A DNA stretch of 64,000 nucleotides, taken from IMCC26077 sp964418325. Lineage in GTDB: Bacteria; Actinomycetota; Actinomycetes; Nanopelagicales; Nanopelagicaceae. The notes under the pieces were generated by a model that saw nothing but the letters and a program-made list of their open reading frames with translations, was not told the DNA's origin and made no database searches. Positions 35,525 through 44,095 of the stretch are shown here, piece by piece. Numbering within the stretch: the first letter of the stretch is position 1; the number at the start of each line of letters is the position of its first letter. Position numbers and translations under genes: made by a program. The stretch spans positions 8,457 to 72,456 of the forward strand of contig CAYQLC010000006.1 of NCBI GenBank assembly GCA_964418325.1. The letters run 5' to 3'.

Positions 35525-36578
35525 GAGATTGCAGCCAATCGAATGCTTGCTCTTGCATCTCCACAGTAAAGGAGTGTTGGACTGGATAGAACTCGCCTTT
35601 GTATCTTCCCGTCCCGGCATCGTGAGTAACCAACATCTGATGAGCATCATCCATTCCAGTTTTGGTGAATAGTTGATCGTTCCCACAGAACTGAACAAAA
35701 AGCGGGGTATCAGAGATCATCGCAACCTCTGGCCATTCGCCGGCACTAGCCAGATTAAATGGAAAGAACATCCATGAGTGTGGTGCAATGTGTTCGTGAA
35801 GCATTGATGCATAAGTTGCCATCGCGCCCGTTGATACCACTGCGCGCAATTCCGGATTGGTTGCATGAAGAACAAGTGCTCGACATCCTCCGCCTGATAA
35901 TCCAATAGCCGATATCGGCCCAGCGATTTCAGGTAACTGTTTTGCCACTTCGAGCGCAACTCGATCATCATGATTGAGAATTCCAGCCATAGTTGCGCCA
36001 TAGAGACTTAAATATTTATTGAGAGATAGCGATTCAAACATCACTGAGAGATTCTCGAAATCCTTGTCGCTGGCAGATCCGTGAATCTCTTTAATCCGAG
36101 GAGGCAACTCCTCTATTCCGAATCCTCGCGAACCCCACGGGAAGCAGTCATGTACAAGGACAGCAAAACCTCGCTTAGCTAACTCATTGGCCGGCGCCCG
36201 ATCTCCATAGTGATCGCGACGAACCCAAGCAGCGCGTTCTGGTAGTTGAGTGGCAGAGTGTTGAGCGACTTTCTCTTTGCCGAATTCTTTAAGGTCATCA
36301 TGGCTGTGGAGATAGAGAACGCCGGGCAACGGGCCACCAGCGTCAACCGGAGTAAGTAGTAGCGCTTGGGTATTTCTACCCCAACCAACGTTCCATGAAA
36401 TCGACGAGATCTGTACTCCTTCGAATTCCCAGACATCACCTCTGGTGATTTCAATTGTCGGTGGAATTGGCGGAACTTTTCCCAGCGCAGAGATCAGTTT
36501 TTCTCGAGTGAGGGGCGCGTGCGGGTGGGCTCCAAAGGCGAGTGTGCTTGCCAACTCTTCGAGCGGGTGGGAGGCCAT
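35517..36578 (-). CDS. Alpha/beta hydrolase (acetyl-esterase/dienelactone-hydrolase-like)
   Basis: A 353-aa cytosolic hydrolase; no signal peptide. The nucleophile elbow is GLSGGG (around residue 227) and the probable acid and base are in FCGNDQLF and VQHSFT near the C-terminus. The segment LPGVLYLHSHDDLKEFGKEK precedes the oxyanion region. Its end overlaps uxaC by 8 nt, so it belongs to the uronate operon. It may remove acyl or methyl esters from uronates or oligosaccharides; this is inferred from context. Confidence 0.75.
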   Translation of the reverse strand: MASHPLEELASTLAFGAHPHAPLTREKLISALGKVPPIPPTIEITRGDVWEFEGVQISSISWNVGWGRNTQALLLTPVDAGGPLPGVLYLHSHDDLKEFGKEKVAQHSATQLPERAAWVRRDHYGDRAPANELAKRGFAVLVHDCFPWGSRGFGIEELPPRIKEIHGSASDKDFENLSVMFESLSLNKYLSLYGATMAGILNHDDRVALEVAKQLPEIAGPISAIGLSGGGCRALVLHATNPELRAVVSTGAMATYASMLHEHIAPHSWMFFPFNLASAGEWPEVAMISDTPLFVQFCGNDQLFTKTGMDDAHQMLVTHDAGTGRYKGEFYPVQHSFTVEMQEQAFDWLQSHV

Positions 36579-36612
36579 AGTTTTAGCCTAACCGGGGCGG
36601 TTTGAGTTGTAG

Positions 36613-36629
36613 TTGCAAATGATTTGCAA
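36613..36629. promoter_or_regulatory. Nur-like (Fur-family) operator before cbiM
   Basis: TTGCAAATGATTTGCAA is a perfect 8-1-8 palindrome ending 12 nt before the cbiM start. It matches the Streptomyces Nur consensus (tTGCaa-N5-ttGCAA) at all defined positions. Nur is a nickel-sensing Fur-family repressor. A related Zur-type site is the main alternative. Confidence 0.72.
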
Positions 36630-36641
36630 TAAGGTTCTCCT

Positions 36642-37304
36642 ATGCATATCCCTGACGGATTCATCAATATCCCGACCGCATCAGCCACTGCGGCCCTGGC
36701 TGTAGGCGGCCTCGGCTACTCGGTCAAGGCGGCCAAGGAGAAGCTCGATGAAAAGGCTGCCCCACTGGTCGGACTGGTCGCCGTCTTTATCTTTGCAGGG
36801 CAGATGATTAACTTCCCCGTTGCTGCGGGAACCTCAGGACACCTCTTGGGCGGAGCGCTCGCTGCGGTATTAGTTGGACCTCACGCAGCCTCGCTAGCGC
36901 TCACAGTAGTTCTTGCTATCCAGGCGCTGCTCTTTGCCGACGGAGGATTAACAGCCCTTGGTTTGAATGTTTTTAATATGTCCATCATTGGGGTCTGGGG
37001 TGGTTATGGCGCCTTTCTACTCATTCGCAAACTATTTGGCTACACGCGCAGATCAGTTCTCATTGGCTCTGCTATCGGGGCATTCGTCTCGGTTCCACTG
37101 GCAGCGACTTTCTTCAGTATTCAATATGCAATCGGTGGCGAAGGAACTTTCGCTGCCTCAACAGTCTTCACTGCGATGTTTAGCACCCACGTCGTGATTG
37201 GTATTGGAGAGGCTGTAATCACGACCCTGACCGTTGGTGCAATCTTGAAAACTCGACCAGACCTTGTCTTTGGAATGGTAAAAGTGGCAAAGGTGCGGGC
37301 ATGA
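36642..37304 (+). CDS. cbiM: Cobalt/nickel ECF transporter substrate-specific component CbiM/NikM
   Basis: A 220-aa membrane protein. The N-terminus MHIPDGFI supplies the metal-binding Met1-His2 pair of CbiM/NikM, and the TSGHLLGG segment carries the second conserved histidine. About seven helices. The start is fixed by the requirement for His2 and has AAGG upstream. It heads cbiMNQO with 4-nt overlap to cbiN. Co versus Ni cannot be told from this protein; the Nur-like box favours nickel. Confidence 0.93.
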   Translation: MHIPDGFINIPTASATAALAVGGLGYSVKAAKEKLDEKAAPLVGLVAVFIFAGQMINFPVAAGTSGHLLGGALAAVLVGPHAASLALTVVLAIQALLFADGGLTALGLNVFNMSIIGVWGGYGAFLLIRKLFGYTRRSVLIGSAIGAFVSVPLAATFFSIQYAIGGEGTFAASTVFTAMFSTHVVIGIGEAVITTLTVGAILKTRPDLVFGMVKVAKVRA

Positions 37305-37594
37305 AAAATAAACGCTTTTACCTCATCGGCTTGGCAATCTCTCTGGTGATTGCAGGGTTTCTCTCATTCTATGCATCCTCCCATCCCGACGGCCTCGAGA
37401 AGGTGGCGATAGATCTTGGTTTTATCGACACCGCGAAAGACTCTGCAGTTGCTGACTCAGCTCTTGCCGACTACGGGGTTGCTGGTCTAGAAAACGAAAG
37501 GCTCTCCGTGGGAGTCGCGGGAGTAATCGGTGTAATTGCCACGGGTCTTGTTATGTACCTAATCATGCGCTTAATCGGAAAAAAGCGAAATTAA
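37301..37594 (+). CDS. cbiN: CbiN/NikN-type PDGLE-domain protein
   Basis: A 97-aa protein with an N-terminal helix, an extracytoplasmic SSHPDGLEKVA segment (the PDGLE signature) and a C-terminal helix (VAGVIGVIATGLVMYLIM). CbiN/NikN subunits assist metal loading of CbiM/NikM. The ATG overlaps the cbiM stop by 4 nt. An assembly gap begins 24 nt after its stop. Confidence 0.88.
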   Translation: MKNKRFYLIGLAISLVIAGFLSFYASSHPDGLEKVAIDLGFIDTAKDSAVADSALADYGVAGLENERLSVGVAGVIGVIATGLVMYLIMRLIGKKRN

Positions 37595-37618
37595 CGAACA
37601 GGCCACGCTCGACGCTCA

Positions 37619-37718
37619 NNNNNNNNNNNNNNNNNNNNNNNNNNNNNNNNNNNNNNNNNNNNNNNNNNNNNNNNNNNNNNNNNNNNNNNNNNNNNNNNNN
37701 NNNNNNNNNNNNNNNNNN
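37619..37718. other. Assembly gap, 100 N, at the start of cbiQ
   Basis: Placeholder gap between cbiN and the histidine-rich N-terminus of cbiQ. The coding sequence emerging from it (HGHTHGH) is a short repeat, so collapse of a His-repeat tract is a plausible cause. Confidence 0.99.
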
Positions 37719-37719
37719 A

Positions 37720-38499
37720 CACGGGCATACACACGGACACAGCGTCGGCGAACGTCTATATATTCACCGCCACTCACCTATTCATGAGCTGCCTGGCCAT
37801 ATCAAGCTCGTAGCATTCTTCACTTTCATTGTGATTGCGGTACTCACGCCCATTCGGCAGTGGCAATCTTTTCTTGGATACTTTCTTATCATCTTCTTAG
37901 CCCTGGGTATTTCGAAACTGCCACCACTCACCTTGGCAAAACGAGCCACTATCGAGTTTCCTTTCATAATTTTTGCCCTTCTCATGCCATTCACCGCAGG
38001 TGGTGAAATGTTTGACGTTGGCCCATTAAGTCTCTCCCGTGAAGGAAGTATCGCCGGACTTAACCTCGTGACTAAAGCAACGCTTGGAGTTTTCTGTTCG
38101 ATGATTCTTGCTGGATCGACTACCGCACACTCGCTCCTAGCGGGATTCGTGCGAATAAAGACTCCCTCACTCTTCGTACAAATCGCCGCATTTATGATTC
38201 GTTATCTCAACGTCATTAATGATCAAATGTCGCGCATGAAAGTTGCTCGAGAATCTCGAGGTTTCCAAGCACAGGGCGTTCGTAGTTGGCCAATCTTCAC
38301 ATCGACTCTGGGCGCCTTGTTCATTCGCTCTTACGAACGTGGTGAGCGAGTGCATCTAGCGATGCTTGCTCGCGGTTATGCCGGAACTCTCTCATCACTT
38401 TCAGTGGAGAATGTTCAAGCCAGACACTGGCGCTTGGGGCTGAGCTTCCCTTTGCTGGCGATAATCTCTTTTGTAATCGGTAGAGTGTTCTTCTCATGA
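37720..38499 (+). CDS. cbiQ: Cobalt/nickel ECF transporter T component CbiQ/NikQ (5' end in gap)
   Basis: The visible 259 residues begin in frame at the gap with a histidine-rich tail (HGHTHGHSVGERLYIHRH), common in actinobacterial CbiQ, followed by SPIHELPGHIKLVAFF and about five helices. The coupling motifs are MKVARESRGF and HLAMLARGYAG. The start codon and an unknown number of residues are lost. It overlaps cbiO by 4 nt. Confidence 0.9.
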   Translation, partial: HGHTHGHSVGERLYIHRHSPIHELPGHIKLVAFFTFIVIAVLTPIRQWQSFLGYFLIIFLALGISKLPPLTLAKRATIEFPFIIFALLMPFTAGGEMFDVGPLSLSREGSIAGLNLVTKATLGVFCSMILAGSTTAHSLLAGFVRIKTPSLFVQIAAFMIRYLNVINDQMSRMKVARESRGFQAQGVRSWPIFTSTLGALFIRSYERGERVHLAMLARGYAGTLSSLSVENVQARHWRLGLSFPLLAIISFVIGRVFFS

Positions 38500-39239
38500 G
38501 TCCACAACCCAGCGTCCAAGTAACGGCGCTTCATTATGCCTATCCCGATGGAAACCAAGCGTTAAATGGAGTGGATCTCACCATCGAAAAAGGAGAGCGC
38601 GTAGCGCTCCTTGGTCCTAATGGAGCTGGCAAAACTACGTTAGTGATGCATCTGAATGGGATTCTTTCGCCCACTTCAGGGTCAATCTCCATCTCTGAAT
38701 TTACGTTAGATAGCGAGAATAAAGAGGTCACCAAAAAAGTCCGCGAGAAAGTGGGAATCGTCTTTCAAGATCCCGATGACCAGCTCTTCATGCCCACCGT
38801 CTTCGAGGATGTGGCTTTCGGGCCAACCAACATGGGGTTGAGCAAGGAAGAGATCGAGAGTCGGAGCGTTAAAGCACTAGAGATGGTCGGAATGTTGGCG
38901 CTCAGAGAGCGGGCGCCACACCATTTATCTTTTGGTCAGCGACGACGGGTAGCGGTAGCAACCGTGCTTGCCATGGAGCCAGAAATCCTGATTCTTGATG
39001 AACCTTCGTCAAACCTTGACCCTGCATCTCGAAGAGAGTTATCAGAAATTCTCCTCAGCCTTGATGTCACGATTCTGATGGTGACTCATGATCTCCCCTA
39101 TGCATTTGAGATCTGCCAGCGCTCTCTTATTCTCAACCAAGGCGAAATTGTCGCCGATGATCAGACGGTGAATATCCTGCGCAACGAGAAACTTCTGCTT
39201 GCCAATCGTTTAGAGCTACCTAAAGGGTTTGCGATTTAA
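38496..39239 (+). CDS. cbiO: Cobalt/nickel ECF transporter ATPase CbiO/NikO
   Basis: A 247-aa ABC ATPase: Walker A GPNGAGKTT, Q-loop VFQDPDDQLFMPTV (typical of ECF ATPases), signature LSFGQRRRVAVATVLAM, Walker B ILILDEPSSNLDP and the switch histidine in VTHDLPYA. The signature has Phe where most have Gly, a variant seen in CbiO. Last gene of cbiMNQO; ends 8 nt before the convergent SDR gene. Confidence 0.94.
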   Translation: MSPQPSVQVTALHYAYPDGNQALNGVDLTIEKGERVALLGPNGAGKTTLVMHLNGILSPTSGSISISEFTLDSENKEVTKKVREKVGIVFQDPDDQLFMPTVFEDVAFGPTNMGLSKEEIESRSVKALEMVGMLALRERAPHHLSFGQRRRVAVATVLAMEPEILILDEPSSNLDPASRRELSEILLSLDVTILMVTHDLPYAFEICQRSLILNQGEIVADDQTVNILRNEKLLLANRLELPKGFAI

Positions 39240-39246
39240 GAGACCT

Positions 39247-40083
39247 TTAATCAAGAAAGAAGTCGAGTAGGAAATCTTTCGTCCCTGGCACTACCGCATA
39301 TTTGTCAAGATCAGTCACGCCGACGCTAGCGAGAACTTCGTCATCAACGAGGAATTCACCGGTTTGGTCCTTGTTTGTGAGAATTACGTGTGCAGCGTCA
39401 GCGAGGATCTCTGGCTTACGGCAAGCCGCGGTATCGATGCCAGGAATCATCTGGAGGGCAGCGGTATCTATGGCTGTTCGTGGCCACAATGCATTGACCT
39501 TGATTCCATCTCGTTTTAATTCATCAGCAAGGCCTAGGACACACATACTCATTCCGTATTTGGCCATGGTGTAGGCAAGATGGTCCTTAAACCACTTTGA
39601 TTTCATCGAAAGCGGCGGTGACATCATCAAGATATGAGGATTTCTGCCCGCAGTTGCTGATTCTTTGAGCGCAGGGATTGCCGCTTGAGATGTTAAGAAG
39701 GTTGCGCGAACATTGACTGAGAACATGAGATCAAATCTCTTCGCTGGCGTTTGAAGCGTGGGCGTGAGATTGATGGCGGAGGCATTATTAATAAGAATGT
39801 CTAACCCGCCAAACTCTTCGACCGCTTTTGTGACGGCGCTTGAAATCTGATTCTCATCCCGTAAATCACATTGGATGGGTAGCGCCCTGCCACCTGCCGC
39901 TTCAATCTCTTCGGCTGCGGTGAAGATCGTTCCTGGAAGTTTTGGGTGAGGGTCAGTTGTTTTAGCAGCAATCGCCACCATTGCTCCATCAGCAGCAGCA
40001 CGCTTGGCGATGGCCAAGCCAATGCCCCGAGATGCCCCAGTAATAAAAATCTTCTTACCTGCAAGCGTTGCTTCAGTGGACAT
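39247..40083 (-). CDS. Short-chain dehydrogenase/reductase (HSDL2-like)
   Basis: A 278-aa classical SDR. Cofactor motif TGASRGIGLAIAKRAA, NNASAINLTPTL, and the active-site Tyr and Lys in YTMAKYGMS. The TDPHPKLPGTI insert after beta-2 is characteristic of the hydroxysteroid-dehydrogenase-like 2 group. It lies 9 nt downstream of an enoyl-CoA hydratase gene on the same strand, suggesting a joint role in acyl-CoA metabolism. Substrate unknown. Confidence 0.88.
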   Translation of the reverse strand: MSTEATLAGKKIFITGASRGIGLAIAKRAAADGAMVAIAAKTTDPHPKLPGTIFTAAEEIEAAGGRALPIQCDLRDENQISSAVTKAVEEFGGLDILINNASAINLTPTLQTPAKRFDLMFSVNVRATFLTSQAAIPALKESATAGRNPHILMMSPPLSMKSKWFKDHLAYTMAKYGMSMCVLGLADELKRDGIKVNALWPRTAIDTAALQMIPGIDTAACRKPEILADAAHVILTNKDQTGEFLVDDEVLASVGVTDLDKYAVVPGTKDFLLDFFLD

Positions 40084-40092
40084 CTCCAGAAC

Positions 40093-40848
40093 CTACTTTC
40101 CTTTTCGCATCAAGAAATTCATAAACGCCTGTCGAGTCTCGTCGCTGCCAAGGGCTTCTGTAAAGAGCCTTGCCTCTTCAGACATTACGGCGGTCAACTG
40201 CGCTTTATGCGCCTCTCGCAATAAACGCTTAGTTTCACGAATCGCAGTCCTAGGTTGATCAGCTAGATGCTTGGCTCGCTCACCTGCACGAACTGCAACC
40301 TCTTCCTCTTCGACCACCTCGTTGATGAAGCCAGCTTCATATCCACGTTGCGCTGAAAAGACTTCACCCAACATGAACATCTCAGCGGCGCGGTGATGGC
40401 CGGCAATCAATGGCAACAAGTAAGAGGAACCCGCCTCTGGCACCAGACCAAGATTCACAAACGGCATCGAGAGCCTGGTGTTCTTACTGGCAATCACATA
40501 GTCGCAATGAAATAGCATCGTGACTCCAACGCCCACTGCTCGCCCACTGATAGCAGCCACTAGTGGCTTAGAAAAATCGCGGAGCGCAGTGAGGAAATGC
40601 CAAACTGGAGAGTCATCTCCAGTTGGTGGATGCTCGAGGAAATCATTGACATCGTTACCGGAGGTGAAGTCCTCCCCCTCGCCGTATATCAGGACGCTGC
40701 CAATCTCTTCGTCGCCGTTAGCGCCATTGATTTCTCGTGCAAGAGTTGCGTACATTTCACGGGTAATCGCATTGAGCTTGCTCGGACGATTAAGTCCAAG
40801 CGCTAAGACTCCTTGATCCTTCGAGATGGAAATATCGGTAGTCGACAT
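40093..40848 (-). CDS. Enoyl-CoA hydratase/isomerase family protein
   Basis: A 251-aa crotonase-fold protein. The oxyanion-hole segments are EDFTSGNDVNDFL and SGRAVGVGVTML, followed by NLGLVPEAGSSYLLP. The glutamate of VPEAGSS matches one catalytic acid; the other usual position (residue about 110) is not a clear Glu, so isomerase or hydratase activity cannot be chosen. Same-strand neighbour of the SDR; 14 nt downstream of ino1. Confidence 0.88.
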   Translation of the reverse strand: MSTTDISISKDQGVLALGLNRPSKLNAITREMYATLAREINGANGDEEIGSVLIYGEGEDFTSGNDVNDFLEHPPTGDDSPVWHFLTALRDFSKPLVAAISGRAVGVGVTMLFHCDYVIASKNTRLSMPFVNLGLVPEAGSSYLLPLIAGHHRAAEMFMLGEVFSAQRGYEAGFINEVVEEEEVAVRAGERAKHLADQPRTAIRETKRLLREAHKAQLTAVMSEEARLFTEALGSDETRQAFMNFLMRKGK

Positions 40849-40862
40849 CTGTGCTCTCTCGC

Positions 40863-41942
40863 TTATCTCTCGATGGTCCCAGCGATGAACTCTTCAGTTC
40901 GGTTTCGTGCAGTTTCATCAGAGTACTGCTCAGGTGGCGATTTCATAAAGTAGCTCGATGGCGAGAGAAGTGGCCCTCCAATTCCGCGATCTAGCCCAAT
41001 TTTTGCGCAGCGGAGCGCATCGATGATTACCCCCGCCGAGTTTGGCGAATCCCATACCTCTAGCTTGTACTCGAGACTTAGTGGCACATCGCCAAAGGCG
41101 CGTCCTTCGAGGCGCACGTATGCCCACTTACGATCATCAAGCCAAGAGACATAATCCGAAGGCCCGATGTGAACATTTCCTTCACCCATGTCATGGTCGA
41201 GTTGTGAGGTGACCGATTGGGTCTTGGAGATCTTCTTTGACTCTAAGCGATCTCGTTCGAGCATATTCTTGAAATCCATATTTCCGCCAACGTTGAGTTG
41301 CAAGGTCCGATCAAGATGGACGCCACGGTCTTGGAAGAGTTTGGCAAGGATTCGGTGGGTAATTGTTGCACCTACCTGGCTCTTGATGTCGTCTCCAACA
41401 ATTGGCACCTTAGCATCGCTAAATTTCTTGGACCAGACTGGATCAGAAGCAATAAAAACAGGAAGTGCGTTTACAAAGGCGCAGTGTGCATCGATTGCTG
41501 CTTGAGCATAAAAGCGAGTTGCTTCCTCAGAGCCAACCGGAAGATAGCAAATGAGTACATCTACTCTCTTCTCTTTGAGAGATGACACCATGTCAACAGG
41601 TTTCGCGTCAGATTCCTTAATCGTCTCTTTGTAATAACGACCCATTCCATCAAGTGTGGTTCCGCGCTCGACAACAACGCCAGTCTTCGCCACATTACAG
41701 AACTTGATGGTGTTGTTCTCGCTTGCCCAGATTGCATCAGCAAGATCAAGTCCGACCTTCTTGGCATCCACATCGTAGGCAGCGACAAATTCGATGTCAC
41801 TAATGTGATAGCCACCAATCACTGCATGCATCAACCCTGGAATTTCTTGGTCGACTGCAGCATCTTTGTAATAGGTCACACCTTGTACAAGTGAGTTGGC
41901 ACAGTTACCCACGCCAACGATTGCTACTCGGATCTTGCTCAC
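40863..41942 (-). CDS. ino1: myo-Inositol-1-phosphate synthase
   Basis: Converts glucose 6-phosphate to inositol 1-phosphate, the entry to phosphatidylinositol and mycothiol-type compounds. The 359-aa length is that of actinobacterial enzymes. Motifs: IVGVGNCANSLVQGV (NAD site), DVLICYLPVGSEEAT, GDDIKSQVGATITHR and LQLNVGGNMDFKNM. It overlaps the PadR gene by 4 nt, a pairing also known in mycobacteria. PimB at 49957 uses the downstream lipid. Confidence 0.95.
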   Translation of the reverse strand: MSKIRVAIVGVGNCANSLVQGVTYYKDAAVDQEIPGLMHAVIGGYHISDIEFVAAYDVDAKKVGLDLADAIWASENNTIKFCNVAKTGVVVERGTTLDGMGRYYKETIKESDAKPVDMVSSLKEKRVDVLICYLPVGSEEATRFYAQAAIDAHCAFVNALPVFIASDPVWSKKFSDAKVPIVGDDIKSQVGATITHRILAKLFQDRGVHLDRTLQLNVGGNMDFKNMLERDRLESKKISKTQSVTSQLDHDMGEGNVHIGPSDYVSWLDDRKWAYVRLEGRAFGDVPLSLEYKLEVWDSPNSAGVIIDALRCAKIGLDRGIGGPLLSPSSYFMKSPPEQYSDETARNRTEEFIAGTIER

Positions 41943-42472
41943 TGGGATTTCCTCTCTGCTTTGATCATTTCATCTAGCCAAGCAATCTCTCGCTCAGCTG
42001 AATCAAGCGAGTGGCGGCGCCACTCGATGAAATATTTATCTAGTCCAATCGGCGAGCGCTCCAACTCATGGCGCAGTAGATCTGCCTTCTCGCGAAGGCG
42101 GCGTCTACGTGCCTCGAGAATTCGCACCCGATTGGTATGGGAAGTCGGACCGAAGAAGGCAAAGTGCACGCCAAATGCTTCATCTTCCGTGGCATCAAGA
42201 GTCTCGGTTAACTCTTGAAAGCGTCGCAGACCTTTTTTGGTGATCTGATAAGCAATGCGCGTGCGCCGTGATGTGCCGCTCTCACTCTCGATTACCTCAA
42301 TCAGTTCGTTCTCTGACATTCGCTTGAGTAGCGGATAGAGAGAGCCGAAGGAGAGGGCCCGGAATGGGCCAAGGATGGTGAGCGATCGCTTGCGCAGCTC
42401 ATATCCATGGAGCGGTCCGCCCGCCAGAAGGCCAAGGAGGGTGAACTCCAGTGGTTGACTTCGCAGCGCCAC
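41939..42472 (-). CDS. PadR-family transcriptional regulator
   Basis: A winged-helix regulator of about 177 aa. I choose the GTG at 42472 behind GGGGAGG; an in-frame extension to 42526 has no ribosome site. DNA-binding domain: LEFTLLGLLAGGPLHGYELRK (as a span), then SFGSLYPLLKRMSENELIEV. A C-terminal alpha-helical domain rich in Arg/Glu mediates dimerisation. Its stop overlaps the ino1 start (ATGA), so it may autoregulate and control inositol synthesis. Confidence 0.88.
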   Translation of the reverse strand: MALRSQPLEFTLLGLLAGGPLHGYELRKRSLTILGPFRALSFGSLYPLLKRMSENELIEVIESESGTSRRTRIAYQITKKGLRRFQELTETLDATEDEAFGVHFAFFGPTSHTNRVRILEARRRRLREKADLLRHELERSPIGLDKYFIEWRRHSLDSAEREIAWLDEMIKAERKSQ

Positions 42473-42666
42473 ACGAACCTCCCCTACTACCGTGAGATGA
42501 TTTCTCGATACATCGAACCGATACATCGGCCTGCCATATCTAAGCCTCTGCCTACCCTGAGAGCAAGTTCAGAACTTCCTCGGCGCGCCCCGCCTGATTC
42601 TCCCCATTTATGCAGGTCGAGAGCCTTACCCTTTTTACTGAAGTGAGCCAGAGCACAACAGCTCAC

Positions 42667-42689
42667 CCCGTTCCTCGAGGGGGGAACGG
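42667..42689 (+). promoter_or_regulatory. Hairpin in the leader of the uracil/xanthine permease gene
   Basis: CCGTTCC pairs with GGAACGG across an eight-base loop containing TCGAGG, about 23 nt before the start codon and just upstream of the GGAAGGA ribosome site. There is no T-run, so it is not a terminator. It could be an RNA control element or a mere promoter-region palindrome. Confidence 0.4.
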
Positions 42690-42711
42690 ATTAACGGAAG
42701 GAATCCCCACT

Positions 42712-43983
42712 ATGGCATCAATTTTCACCTGGAAAGTCCACTCTGGAGGCGATGTCGTTGCCCCAGATGAGCGGCTCTCCTGGCCACGCACGATCGGTAT
42801 CGGCTTCCAACATATCGCCGCGATGTTCGGCGCCACCTTCTTAGTTCCAGTTCTCACTGGCCTGCCGCCAGCGACCACCCTCTTCTTCTCCGGAATTGGC
42901 ACCATCCTCTTCCTGCTCATCACCCAGAACAAGGTGCCTAGCTATCTAGGCTCCTCCTTTGCCTTTCTCGGACCAATCGCCGCGGCCACAGCAGGTAGCG
43001 GTGGCGCAGCTGCCGCTCTCGGCGGCGTAGTCGCAACGGGCGTTCTCCTGGTCCTCGTTGGTTTAGTGGTGAAGGCAGTAGGCGCATCATGGATCAACTG
43101 GTTGATGCCTCCGGTAGTTACCGGCACCATCGTCATGGTCATTGGATTTAACTTAGCAAGCGTTGCCTACAACAAAGCGTGGAGCGGAACTGGCCCTGGC
43201 GCCGGTCAACTTCAAGCGCAAGGTCCGCTACTGGGAATCATCACACTCCTTGCTATCGGACTTATTGCAGCGCTCTCCAAAGGTTTCATCGGTCGCATCT
43301 CGATCTTCCTCGGACTTGTCGTTGGTTATGTAGTTGCACTGATCCGTGGTGATGTTGATACCAAGCCAATCTCTGAAGCAAAGTGGCTTGCACTTCCTAC
43401 CTTTACCTCACCAACTTTCACGATGAGCGCGATTCTGCTTTTCATCCCAGTAGTACTTGTGTTGATTGCTGAGAATGTCGGACACGTCAAAGCAGTTGCC
43501 GCAATGACTGGAAAGAGCCTTGATGATCAAATGGGTAATGCGCTGATGGGTGATGGTTTAGCAACTACGCTCGCTGGAGCTGGTGGTGGCTCGGGAACAA
43601 CAACGTATGCCGAAAATATCGGTGTTATGGCTGCGACCAAGGTCTACTCCACTATCGCTTACTACATCGCCGGCGTGGGAGCGATATTGCTTGCGCTCTG
43701 TCCAAAGTTTGGCGCAGTGCTTAGCGCAACTCCAGTCGGTGTACTTGGAGGAGCAAGCGTTGCGCTCTTTGGAATGATCGGAATGTTGGGCGCAAAGATT
43801 TGGATTGAGTCAAAAGTTGATCTCAGTAATTCGACAAATCTTCTCGTTGCCGGCTCTTCGGTGATTATCGGAATCGCTGATGTTTCCTTCAAGATTGGTG
43901 ATTACACTTTCAATGGCATCATCAATGCAACGCTCGTTGCAATCTTGGGTTACCACATTCTCCATGCAATGCGTAAGAAGTAA
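42712..43983 (+). CDS. Uracil/xanthine permease (NCS2 family)
   Basis: A 423-aa nucleobase:proton symporter. The ATG at 42712 has GGAAGGA upstream; a longer frame to 42610 covers the leader hairpin. About 12-14 helices. NCS2 signatures: FQHIAAMFGATFLVP near the N-terminus, FLGPIAAATAG, and GDGLATTLAGAGGGSGTTTYAENIGV (residues about 280-305). UraA/PyrP-type sequences have this pattern, so uracil is likely. A strong terminator follows. Confidence 0.92.
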   Translation: MASIFTWKVHSGGDVVAPDERLSWPRTIGIGFQHIAAMFGATFLVPVLTGLPPATTLFFSGIGTILFLLITQNKVPSYLGSSFAFLGPIAAATAGSGGAAAALGGVVATGVLLVLVGLVVKAVGASWINWLMPPVVTGTIVMVIGFNLASVAYNKAWSGTGPGAGQLQAQGPLLGIITLLAIGLIAALSKGFIGRISIFLGLVVGYVVALIRGDVDTKPISEAKWLALPTFTSPTFTMSAILLFIPVVLVLIAENVGHVKAVAAMTGKSLDDQMGNALMGDGLATTLAGAGGGSGTTTYAENIGVMAATKVYSTIAYYIAGVGAILLALCPKFGAVLSATPVGVLGGASVALFGMIGMLGAKIWIESKVDLSNSTNLLVAGSSVIIGIADVSFKIGDYTFNGIINATLVAILGYHILHAMRKK

Positions 43984-44010
43984 CAAACTCAAGAACTGAG
44001 AGAGTAAGCA

Positions 44011-44041
44011 AAAGGACGGGGAGTAATCCCCGTCCTTTTTT
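44011..44041 (+). terminator. Intrinsic terminator of the permease gene
   Basis: AAGGACGGGGA and TCCCCGTCCTT form a perfect 11-bp stem with a GTAA loop, followed by a run of Ts. Confidence 0.93.
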
Positions 44042-44095
44042 AGCGCCTTTTCTACTCTCTCACTTAGAGGCGACATTATTTGTTAGGCTCTCGAT

